From Spirochaetaceae bacterium (GTDB lineage: Bacteria > Spirochaetota > Spirochaetia > Treponematales > Breznakiellaceae): a stretch of DNA of 6,844 bases. The notes under the pieces were generated by a model, which saw only the letters and a program-made list of their open reading frames with translations, ran no database searches and had not been told where the DNA came from. Shown here piece after piece: positions 1 through 6,844 of this stretch. Position 1 is the first letter of the stretch. Each line of letters begins with the position of its first letter. Both the position numbers and the translations under genes were made by a program. The stretch spans positions 1-6,844 of the forward strand of contig JAISQV010000024.1 of NCBI GenBank assembly GCA_031273985.1. Reading direction: 5' to 3'.

Positions 1-118
1 CAAGGACCAAGGACCAAGGACCAAGGACCAAGGACCAAGGACCAAGGACCAAGGACCAAGGACCAAGGACCAAGGACCAAGGACCAAGGACCAAGGACCA
101 AGGACCAAGGACCAAGGA
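1..118. repeat. Tandem array of 7-bp unit CAAGGAC
   Basis: Sixteen perfect copies of CAAGGAC plus a six-base partial copy run without a single mismatch, and the array starts at the window edge, so it probably extends further left. It breaks at position 119, where A replaces C. Because 7 is not a multiple of 3, every plus-strand frame reads the same heptapeptide period (QGPRTKD) and none contains a stop. The minus strand is also stop-free. There are no spacers, so this is a simple VNTR, not CRISPR. Perfect homogeneity suggests recent slippage and probable copy-number variation between strains. Function is unknown. Confidence 0.97.
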
Positions 119-267
119 ATTATGGGCGCCGTTTTCACTTTGTCAAGTACCTGACAGCGTAAAGCCCTATCTTTTTTCAATTTCTCCCCGGCCCGGGCGC
201 TTTGCCCCTGCTAAACGGCCCGGTTATGGTATAAGGCGGAACAGCTTTTCTTGTTTTTTCGTAAAAG
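119..267 (+). promoter_or_regulatory. Gene-poor leader with possible promoter and small inverted repeat
   Basis: No convincing gene is seen here. A TTGCCC hexamer (202-207) lies 17 bp from TATGGT (225-230). Each matches the sigma-70 consensus at four of six positions, so this could be a weak promoter for the gene starting at 344. TGTCA/TGACA at 141-145 and 152-156 form a perfect 5-bp inverted repeat with a 6-nt spacer, a possible operator half-site pair. CCGGGC (193-198) and GCCCGG (218-223) could also pair. These are weak signals read by eye. Confidence 0.3.
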
Positions 268-310
268 AGCCGGATGCCCCCGTAGGGGGGGCATACCGGC
301 TTTTTGTTTG
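268..310 (+). terminator. Strong Rho-independent terminator-like hairpin
   Basis: AGCCGG-ATGCCCCC (268-281) pairs with GGGGGCAT-CCGGCT (287-301), apart from one bulged A at 295. The loop is 5 nt, and the stem is followed by TTTTTGTTT. This is a canonical intrinsic terminator for plus-strand transcription. The minus strand has only a short T-run after the stem, so it would be weaker in that direction. It lies only about 40 bp before the nuclease-like gene. It either ends transcripts from the left or acts as an attenuator in that gene's own leader. Confidence 0.85.
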
Positions 311-343
311 CCCGCGGGACACCGCCAAAAGAGGGATGCTGCA

Positions 344-1024
344 ATGGATACAATTATTGAAAAGGCCGTAAAGAACTATAGATTGATAAAGAATGAAACG
401 GATACGGTAAAGGGCGCTATGGGCCTCATAAATCCAAAAACGAGATCCGGCGGGACAAGAATCAGCGAACAGGAATTAAGGGTATTGTTTTGCGCTGAAC
501 TTATGAAGAACGATATACCCTTCTCCGTAGAAACGCCTACCCTGGAAGAATATTCATTTACCGGCGCCAATCGCTTGTCCGGGAATATTGACGCCTGCCT
601 GTATGGCTTTGAGGGCGGGAACTATGTGCGCAAAAACAATATAGAATTTAAGGCCCATAATACAAACTATCGCAGTGATTTTGAAAAACTGATGGGCGAG
701 GAGGGTGATAATGCGTTTATCCATGTATTACCGCACATAGATAACGGGACCCTGTATAGGAAAGAAGTTAAGGGTAGAAAACCTGTGATTAATAAATATC
801 TGGAAGAAATACGGGCAGTATATTCCGATCCCAAAAAACCAAAAAAGTTTAGGAGCATAACTTTTTATATTTGCATATTAAGCCCTTTTAGGTTAATCAA
901 AAACATAATCGATAAAAAAAGTGAAGATACCCCGGCAAAAATAGAAAAGAAACTGGCATTAAAGCATTCTGTCAAAAGGGGGAGCTCTCTTTTGATGGGG
1001 ATGAAGAAAACTGGAAAGAAGTAA
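344..1024 (+). CDS. PD-(D/E)XK nuclease-like protein, 226 aa
   Basis: No specific family is recognised. The sequence has the order of elements expected of a PD-(D/E)XK nuclease core: a helix with acidic residues (SEQELRVLFCAEL, 41-53, E44 or E52), then an Asp on a strand (GNID, D83), then a strand with the ExK signature (NIEFKAH, E101 and K103), and then a Lys-rich helical C-terminus (about 160-226). In that superfamily D, E and K bind the metal and catalyse DNA or RNA cleavage, so a nuclease fold is inferred and the substrate is unknown. ATG 344 was chosen over the in-frame ATG at 251 because GAGGG (331-335) sits 8 nt upstream of it, and the longer form would translate through the terminator hairpin. 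The gene is visibly richer in A and T than its neighbours, which suggests transfer. It ends 18 bp before the lipoprotein gene on the same strand. No methylase or partner subunit is nearby, so a restriction role cannot be claimed. Confidence 0.65.
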   Translation: MDTIIEKAVKNYRLIKNETDTVKGAMGLINPKTRSGGTRISEQELRVLFCAELMKNDIPFSVETPTLEEYSFTGANRLSGNIDACLYGFEGGNYVRKNNIEFKAHNTNYRSDFEKLMGEEGDNAFIHVLPHIDNGTLYRKEVKGRKPVINKYLEEIRAVYSDPKKPKKFRSITFYICILSPFRLIKNIIDKKSEDTPAKIEKKLALKHSVKRGSSLLMGMKKTGKK

Positions 1025-1042
1025 AGCTGTAAGGGGAGGCCT

Positions 1043-2609
<1,567 letters not shown>

Positions 2610-2617
<8 letters not shown>

Positions 2618-2670
2618 GTTTTTTCGGGGGCGGCTCGCAGCGCAGGCGGGACCGCCCGTTAAGGGCGGTC
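2610..2670 (+). other. Two short inverted repeats just downstream of the candidate VR
   Basis: CCCCC (2610-2614) pairs with GGGGG (2626-2630) around an 11-nt loop that contains the lipoprotein stop codon. A second, perfect 8-bp stem, GACCGCCC (2650-2657) with GGGCGGTC (2663-2670), encloses the 5-nt loop GTTAA. Neither stem has a U-tract after it, so they are not standard terminators. In the Bordetella phage DGR a hairpin or cruciform of about this stem size just after the VR is needed for target recognition. A similar role is inferred here. The 8-bp hairpin could instead protect mRNA or be a weak terminator. Confidence 0.55.
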
Positions 2671-2749
2671 AGAGCCGGAGCGGAGGGGCTGCCCCCGGTT
2701 TGCCGGCGCGTGAAGGCCCCGCAAGGGCGCTTATGGAGGAACGCCTTGC

Positions 2750-3169
2750 ATGAAATCATCGCCATCCTTCTTCGCCGGCGTTTTGTTTTCTGTCTGCTTC
2801 TCGCTTTTCTCGCAGGCTGCCTGCTCTCAGGACTTTACTTCCATCGAAAGGGGGCTGTCGGAATTGGAGAGCTTGATAACAGGTAAGCTGGAGAACTCCG
2901 AAGCGCAGCAGCAACAATTGGACGACTTGAGGAAGAACTTGGACGAGAGCGGGACCTTACTGGGGAACTACGAGCGCATAATAGCCGGGCAGGAGAACTT
3001 GTTGAAGGGCTTGCAGGCGCGGCTGAACGAAATGTCCGAAACCTACAGGATGCAATCGGCCTTATCCGTGAAATACGAACAAAGCTCAAGGTTCTGGAAG
3101 ACTTTTACGCTGGTAGCGGTTCCGGTAACGGCCCTCCTTAGCGGCGGCCTGGTCTGGGCCCTGAAATGA
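2750..3169 (+). CDS. Small secreted or membrane-anchored coiled-coil protein, 139 aa, unknown function
   Basis: The family is not recognised. The protein has an N-terminal hydrophobic signal (residues 8-24, ending FSQAACSQ) that could be cut by signal peptidase I. AAC at 23-25 is a poor lipobox because Gln is at -3. Residues about 28-110 are polar, Gln/Glu/Leu-rich and heptad-like, consistent with a long coiled coil. Residues 116-137 (FWKTFTLVAVPVTALLSGGL and on) form a C-terminal membrane segment followed by a single Lys. The expected topology is a periplasm-facing coiled coil anchored at its C-terminus. GGAGGA (2735-2740) lies 9 nt before ATG 2750. The gene follows the lipoprotein gene by 132 bp on the same strand and may be co-transcribed with it. 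It is not an Avd-like DGR accessory protein, because Avd is cytosolic and has neither a signal nor a membrane segment. A phage spanin-like or Bdr-like role is conceivable but unsupported. Confidence 0.75.
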   Translation: MKSSPSFFAGVLFSVCFSLFSQAACSQDFTSIERGLSELESLITGKLENSEAQQQQLDDLRKNLDESGTLLGNYERIIAGQENLLKGLQARLNEMSETYRMQSALSVKYEQSSRFWKTFTLVAVPVTALLSGGLVWALK

Positions 3170-3231
3170 GAACCGCGTGATGAAGGAGCGGAGACGGCGG
3201 GGTGCGGGCCGCGTATGGTAATCGGCCTTAC

Positions 3232-3250
3232 AAAAAAAACGATGAACCGG
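3232..3250 (-). terminator. U-tract terminating rnpB
   Basis: On the minus strand the RNase P RNA ends with CCGGTTCATCG followed by eight T (3239-3232). The 3' strand of helix P1, paired with the RNA's 5' end, or a small CCGG-CTTA-CCGG hairpin just before it, would serve as the stem of an intrinsic terminator. Confidence 0.65.
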
Positions 3251-3706
3251 TAAGCCGGGTTCTGTGATTCCCCGCCCTGGGGCGAAGGAACCGGCAGCCA
3301 TCTGTCTTGCGCCGGCCTTGCGGACGGCGTCCCGGGCACAGGCCCGAGCAGTCTACCCGTAACGCGGGCGGGCCGCCCCCGCCGCCGCATTACCGCGCCG
3401 CAAGCGGCACAGCACGGGCGGCGCGCCGGCATTGCCGGCGGTTACTGCTTGACTTTGCTCCTGATGAGGTTTGCCGTGCCGGCGCTGTTGCCAACGCCGC
3501 GGCGGGCTCTTACCCCGCCATTTCACCCTTACCCTGGCGGTGTTTCCTCCAGGGCGGTATATTTTCTGTTGCGCTTTCTGTCGGCGGATACCCGCCGCCC
3601 GGGCGTTACCCGGCATCATGCCCTGCGGAGCCCGGACTTTCCTCCCCGCCGCCCCTTGCGGGACGCTCCCGTGCAGGGCGGCGGAACGGCAGCCTGGTTC
3701 ATCGTT
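3240..3706 (-). ncRNA. rnpB: RNase P RNA, bacterial class A
   Basis: This is the catalytic RNA of RNase P, which matures the 5' ends of tRNA precursors together with the RnpA protein. On the minus strand the universal elements appear in order: GAGGAAAGTCC (3644-3634), GGGCTCCGCAGGGCATGATG with GGTAACGCCCGGG after it, GCAACAGAAAATA, AAGGGTGAAATGG then GGGGTAAGAGCCC (3530-3501), GGCACGGCAAACC, GGGTAGACTGC (3360-3350), AGACAGATGGCTGCCG (3307-3292) and ACAGAACCCGGCTTA (3265-3251). Helix P1 is closed by CGATGAACC (3704-3696) with GGTTCATCG (3248-3240), which sets both ends within a few bases. The length of about 465 nt is on the large side. The extra length sits in a GC-rich hairpin section around 3360-3450. 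No strong promoter is visible: AATACT (3713-3708) is a poor -10 and too close to the 5' end. The gene starts about 70 bp after the zinc-ribbon gene, so processing from an upstream transcript is possible. Confidence 0.96.
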
Positions 3707-3738
3707 AGTATTTCCGCTTCAATCGGGTACCGGCAGCC

Positions 3739-3769
3739 TGTTGCACTTGTTTATGCGCAAAGTGCAGCA
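3739..3769. other. 10-bp hairpin between the zinc-ribbon gene and rnpB
   Basis: TGTTGCACTT (3739-3748) pairs with AAGTGCAGCA (3760-3769) over ten positions, with one G-U wobble and an 11-nt loop. It sits just after the stop codon of the minus-strand zinc-ribbon gene and before rnpB. No U-tract follows on either strand, so it is more likely an mRNA 3'-end or processing structure than a terminator. Confidence 0.5.
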
Positions 3770-3774
3770 AACTC

Positions 3775-4617
3775 CTAGTCCTCGTAATCAATATTGACCA
3801 GTTCTTCCCCTTCCTCCTCTTCGTCGTATTCCTCTTCCTCCATATCGTCCAGATCCGAAAGACTGCCCGAATCTTCGGCGTCGAAATAATCCTCTTCCCC
3901 TTCTCCGCTTTCCTCATAGTAGAGGATGCGGGAACAGTAGGGACAGAACACTATATCTTCACCGAGGCGCACTTCGTTGGCAAATTGGGCGGGGAGAATC
4001 ATGTGGCAGCCGGTACAGACATTGCCCTTGATGGCCACTATGCCCCTGCCCATCTTGTTGCGGATGATTCGCTCAAACTTGAAAATGACCTCCGGCTCCA
4101 TGTCCTGATTCAGCTCCCGTTCCGCCTGTTCCAGCTCCTGGAGCCTCTGGGTTTTTTCCGCCGCCTGCTGTTCCACCTGGGCCCGCTGTTCCGTCAGTTC
4201 CTTTTCCTGCTGATCAATGAGGCTGACGCTCTGCTCCATCTGGCTTTCCAGGTCCGAGAGGAGGCGCTCCTCTTTCTGCAGATCCTTGCGGTACTGGGCC
4301 TCGCGGTCGGCGGCGTCCCGGATTTCCTTGTCCAGGGCCTCGTATTCCCGCTGGGTATTGATGACATCCATATTTTTTTCGGCGTGTTCCCGGGCCTGCT
4401 CCGCCTGGATGAGGAGTTCCCGCAGCTCCGCTTCCTGGGTCTTGGATCGCTCAAATTCCTGACTTTTTTCGATGTAGGACTTTTTCATCCGGGTGAGAAG
4501 CTCTTCCTGGGTGCTCAAAATCTTGGGCAGCTCCTCAATTTCCTGTTCCAGCACGATCTTTTGAGAAAGAATATTCTGCAGATTCCGCAGTTTCTCAAAA
4601 ACTTCTTCCATTGTCAT
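3775..4617 (-). CDS. C4-type zinc-ribbon coiled-coil protein (COG1579 / DUF164 family), 280 aa
   Basis: Residues 1 to about 170 are a long, highly charged coiled coil (EELPKILSTQEELLTRMKKS, AEQAREHAEKNMDVINTQRE and similar). A zinc ribbon follows, with two CxxC knuckles: CTGC (Cys201, Cys204) and CPYC (Cys225, Cys228). The coiled-coil hairpin plus C4 ribbon is typical of COG1579. In Helicobacter pylori the relative HP0958 (FlgZ) binds sigma-54 and flaA mRNA in flagellar control, but the role in spirochaetes is not settled. Residues about 235-280 form an extreme Glu/Asp tail that extends past the ribbon. The start at 4617 is preferred over an in-frame ATG at 4644 because AGGGGG (4628-4623) lies 5 nt upstream of it. 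The gene follows rpoD on the same strand with a 78-bp gap that holds a perfect palindrome. Confidence 0.9.
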   Translation of the reverse strand: MTMEEVFEKLRNLQNILSQKIVLEQEIEELPKILSTQEELLTRMKKSYIEKSQEFERSKTQEAELRELLIQAEQAREHAEKNMDVINTQREYEALDKEIRDAADREAQYRKDLQKEERLLSDLESQMEQSVSLIDQQEKELTEQRAQVEQQAAEKTQRLQELEQAERELNQDMEPEVIFKFERIIRNKMGRGIVAIKGNVCTGCHMILPAQFANEVRLGEDIVFCPYCSRILYYEESGEGEEDYFDAEDSGSLSDLDDMEEEEYDEEEEGEELVNIDYED

Positions 4618-4661
4618 AGATTCCCCCTGAATGTTCCGCAGCACAAAAATTGACGCCCGTG

Positions 4662-4697
4662 GAGGATGTTCAAAAACTGAAGTTTTTGAACATCCTC
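4662..4697. repeat. Perfect 17-bp inverted repeat at the rpoD stop codon
   Basis: GAGGATGTTCAAAAACT (4662-4678) and AGTTTTTGAACATCCTC (4681-4697) are exact reverse complements separated by only GA. The distal arm overlaps the last two read bases of the rpoD stop codon region (stop 4698-4696). There is no U-tract directly after the stem on either strand, and the nearest T-run in the transcription direction is about 12 nt further on. The compact, perfect palindrome looks like a REP-type or MITE-like interspersed repeat, or an RNA stem protecting the rpoD message. Which of these applies cannot be told from one copy. Confidence 0.9.
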
Positions 4698-6426
4698 AGT
4701 GGTCCAGATAATCCTTCAATCTGCGGCTGCGTTTTGGATGCCGCAGCCGGCGCAGGGCCTTGGCCTCTATCTGGCGTATCCGCTCCCTGGTAACATTGAA
4801 GTAGAGCCCCACCTCTTCCAGGGTAAGGGAATAGCCGTCGTCCAGGCCGAAACGCATCTTGAGGACCTCCTGCTCCCGGGCGGGCAGCGTGGCGAGGACC
4901 CCGGAAAGCTGCTCCTGAAGCAGGGTAAAGGCCGTCTGGTTGGCGGGATTCTCCACATCCTTGTCCTCGATAAAGTCCCCCAGGAAGGAATCCTCCTCCT
5001 CCCCTATGGGGGTTTCGAGGCTTATGGGCTCCCGGGCGACATTTTTCACGCTCTTGACCCGTTGAGGCGCCCAGCCAAGCCGCTCGGCCACCTCCTCGTC
5101 CGTGGGCTCCCGGCCCAGTACCTGCATGAGCTGCCGGGATTCCCGCGACACCTTATTGATCTGTTCTATCATGTGGACCGGCACCCGGATCGTCCGGGCC
5201 TGATCCGAAATGGACCGGGTAATGGCCTGGCGTATCCACCAGGTGGCGTAGGTTGAAAATTTGAAGCCCTTCTGGTACTCAAACTTTTCTACCGCCTTGA
5301 TGAGCCCTATGTTTCCCTCCTGAATCAGATCGAAGAAGTGAAGCCCCCGGTTGGTATGTTTCTTGGCGATGGAAACCACGAGACGCAGATTGGCCTTGAT
5401 GAGCCGGTCTTTGGCGTTCTTCATCATGATACGCCCCCGGCTTATCTCCCTTGCCATCTGGTTGATGTTTTCAACGGTCTCCTCGAATTCCGCCTCCATG
5501 CTCCGAAGCTTCTTTTCCGTTACCTGGATGTGGCGGATAAGTTCCTTGATCTCATCCGAAGAGAGCCCCAGGTTCTGCTCCAGCCGCTCCCGTTCCTCCC
5601 GTATCGTGAGGCCCCGGCCCAGGGCCCGCAATTCTTTGAAAGACCCCACCTGGAGGCGCTTTTCGATTCGCTCCTGCTCCTTCTTGTACTTCTTTATCCG
5701 CTTGGCGGCCTGAACAAATTTTTCGGAAAAGCCCGTTATCTCCTCGGGGTGAATCTCCGCGTCCCCTACAACGTCAAGGATCTGGCGGCGCATCGTGTTG
5801 AGTTCCGGGTCCTCGAAAATGTCCCCGCCCCGGGCTATGATGCGCCGCTTGAGTTCCATAAAATTTCTGAGGTCCGCACCTATGAGCCGCAGGGTCTCTT
5901 TATAGAATTGGTTCAGCCGCCGCCTTTCCGTAAGATATTCGGTGATTTCCTTTTTGGAGAAGTTGAGTTCCCGGGGGTCCCTTTTGGAAAAGGCCCGCTG
6001 GGCGATGTGATAGAATTCGGGAATGATCATTCCGGACTTCTTGATCACATTTTTGATAATATTTTCACCTTCCTCCATCCTTTTGGAGAGTTCCACTTCC
6101 TGCTCCGCCGTGAGGAGGCTTTCCCGGCCAATTTCCCGCAGATAGAGTCTGATGGGATCGTCCACGGAGGATTCTTTCTCGTTGTAAACCAGGCGTTTCT
6201 TTTCCCCGTCCTCGGCGGCCTTCTTGGGAGTCTCTTCCCTGCCGGCCTCTTCCTCGATGAGTTGGACATTGTTTGCTTCCAGCAGGGAAAGCACCTGATC
6301 GATCTTGTCCGTGTTGGCAATATGCTCGGGCAAAAAATCGGAGAGTTCGTCGTAGGAGAGACTTTTCTTCTCTTTGGCGTACTCAACAAGCTTAACGACA
6401 GCGGAATCTAATTCTATGTCCGTCAT
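4696..6426 (-). CDS. rpoD: RNA polymerase primary sigma factor (sigma-70)
   Basis: This is the housekeeping sigma subunit that directs core RNA polymerase to -35/-10 promoters. All group-1 regions are visible in the 576 residues: an acidic N-terminal region 1.1 (about 1-70), region 1.2 (DDPIRLYLREIGRESLLTAE, 89-108), a charged non-conserved region (about 125-335), region 2 from AKDRLIKANLRLVVSIAKKH (338-357) through DLIQEGNIGLIKAVEKFEY (366-384) to the -10-binding TYATWWIRQAITRSISDQ (392-409), region 3 (about 410-490), and region 4 with TLPAREQEVLKMRFGLDD (513-530) and the -35-binding helix VTRERIRQIEAKALRRLR (545-562). Its ATG immediately follows the dnaG TGA with no intervening base, so translation is probably coupled. 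A weak AGGA lies about 9 nt upstream inside dnaG. Length and motifs are normal for the family, with no sign of damage. Confidence 0.98.
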   Translation of the reverse strand: MTDIELDSAVVKLVEYAKEKKSLSYDELSDFLPEHIANTDKIDQVLSLLEANNVQLIEEEAGREETPKKAAEDGEKKRLVYNEKESSVDDPIRLYLREIGRESLLTAEQEVELSKRMEEGENIIKNVIKKSGMIIPEFYHIAQRAFSKRDPRELNFSKKEITEYLTERRRLNQFYKETLRLIGADLRNFMELKRRIIARGGDIFEDPELNTMRRQILDVVGDAEIHPEEITGFSEKFVQAAKRIKKYKKEQERIEKRLQVGSFKELRALGRGLTIREERERLEQNLGLSSDEIKELIRHIQVTEKKLRSMEAEFEETVENINQMAREISRGRIMMKNAKDRLIKANLRLVVSIAKKHTNRGLHFFDLIQEGNIGLIKAVEKFEYQKGFKFSTYATWWIRQAITRSISDQARTIRVPVHMIEQINKVSRESRQLMQVLGREPTDEEVAERLGWAPQRVKSVKNVAREPISLETPIGEEEDSFLGDFIEDKDVENPANQTAFTLLQEQLSGVLATLPAREQEVLKMRFGLDDGYSLTLEEVGLYFNVTRERIRQIEAKALRRLRHPKRSRRLKDYLDH

Positions 6427-6844
6427 TCACCAGTTTCCTTGTAGCCGTTGTAATTCATCGTCCACGTGTATTTTTTCCGCAAGCAAATCTTCCAGGGTCC
6501 GCCTTCCGGAAACCCCGTTCTGGTCTTTCCGGGTACGCATCGCTATCACAATTTCTCTTTGCCGGCGGGCAAGCCGTTTCTGCCGCAGCCGCTTCACGCT
6601 ATCGGTTACCAAACGTTCGGGATCCCCGGAAAAGGCCCCCCCGGCGTTCTGTTCAAACACAAAGGTCTTCAGGGCCTCATTGCTCACTCTGGACAACAGC
6701 CCCTCCGGCAGGAGGGAGCCTCCCTCCCCCGGAGGGGGGGCCTCGTTCCTCCACCATTCCTCAAGGGCAAGGTACAGTTCCCTTGCCCCCGGATCCTCCA
6801 GCTCCTCGAGGGGCAGCATGGAGCGAAACCTTGCATACAGGCCG
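6427..6844 (-). CDS. dnaG: DNA primase, C-terminal part (gene cut by window edge)
   Basis: Only the last 138 residues are in the window, and the frame stays open to the right edge. The true start lies outside; the Met at 6819 is internal. This part corresponds to the C-terminal helical domain by which DnaG binds the replicative helicase DnaB. It is largely helical and charged (LEELEDPGARELYLALEEWW, then VKRLRQKRLARRQREIVIAM) and ends in a helix with LLAEKIHVDDELQRLQGNW. The zinc-binding and TOPRIM catalytic domains are not visible, so the assignment rests on this C-terminus and on the direct dnaG-rpoD junction, which is the classic macromolecular-synthesis operon order. A Gly/Pro-rich linker (APPPGEGGSLLPEG) lies in the middle of the segment. 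Confidence 0.88.
   Translation of the reverse strand, partial: GLYARFRSMLPLEELEDPGARELYLALEEWWRNEAPPPGEGGSLLPEGLLSRVSNEALKTFVFEQNAGGAFSGDPERLVTDSVKRLRQKRLARRQREIVIAMRTRKDQNGVSGRRTLEDLLAEKIHVDDELQRLQGNW

Noticed and set aside
1..118. CRISPR array
   Set aside because: The unit is 7 bp and there are no spacers.
3..371. An open plus-strand frame running from the heptamer array through to position 371
   Set aside because: It has no start codon near the left end inside the window, reads through the terminator hairpin and overlaps the well-supported nuclease-like gene start. It could at most be the tail of an ORF entering from the left.
2618..2749. DGR template repeat between the lipoprotein and the 139-aa gene
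   Set aside because: No stretch here resembles the VR, and there are no clusters of AAC/AAT. It holds only the hairpins and the next ribosome binding site.
2750..3169. Avd-type DGR accessory gene
   Set aside because: The product has an N-terminal signal and a C-terminal membrane segment, unlike the small cytosolic Avd four-helix bundle.
3307..3797. Several plus- and minus-strand ORFs over 3043-3797
   Set aside because: They overlap the complete RNase P RNA and have the Arg/Pro/Ala-rich composition of translated structured RNA.
4662..4697. Rho-independent terminator of rpoD
   Set aside because: The stem is perfect but is followed by CACGGGCG in the transcription direction, with no U-tract.
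4699..6411. Long plus-strand ORFs opposite rpoD
   Set aside because: They are antisense shadows of a highly conserved gene and show no recognisable domain.

Overview
The window looks like chromosomal DNA of a spirochaete, most probably a Treponema of the insect-gut type. This is inferred from three things: the dnaG-rpoD-zinc-ribbon gene order with spirochaete-like protein sequences, a lipoprotein carrying Big_2 and FGE-sulfatase domains (an architecture common in treponemes), and the mixed, fairly high GC content. No 16S or other species-level marker is present.

The right part (about 3232-6844) is conserved core and reads on the minus strand. In transcription order it holds the C-terminal end of DNA primase (dnaG, cut by the window edge), the primary sigma factor (rpoD, directly abutting dnaG), a C4 zinc-ribbon coiled-coil protein of the COG1579/DUF164 family, and a complete class-A RNase P RNA (rnpB) ending in a U-tract. 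A perfect 17-bp inverted repeat starts at the rpoD stop codon. This is a macromolecular-synthesis operon extended by the zinc-ribbon gene, with rnpB behind it.

The left part (1-3173) is accessory and reads on the plus strand, towards rnpB. It begins with a tandem array of a 7-bp unit, followed by a short gene-poor leader containing a strong terminator-like hairpin. Next come an AT-rich gene for a PD-(D/E)XK nuclease-like protein, a large lipoprotein (signal peptide, two nearly duplicated Ig-like domains, a C-terminal C-type-lectin-like FGE-sulfatase domain), and a small protein with an N-terminal signal, a coiled coil and a C-terminal membrane anchor.

The most interesting signal is the last ~110 bp of the lipoprotein gene. 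It has the layout of a variable region (VR) of a diversity-generating retroelement (DGR). The conserved frame RGGSW..A..C.VAYR....P..R...LGFR is interrupted at exactly the positions where related template repeats carry AAY (Asn) codons, and every one of those codons here is NNY. The VR lies at the extreme 3' end of the gene and is followed by two short GC-rich inverted repeats, one a perfect 8-bp stem with a 5-nt loop, as described for DGR target-site hairpins. No reverse transcriptase, Avd or template repeat is present in the window, so this would be a remote target of a DGR encoded elsewhere. The known parallel is Treponema denticola TvpA, a DGR-diversified lipoprotein with the same fold.
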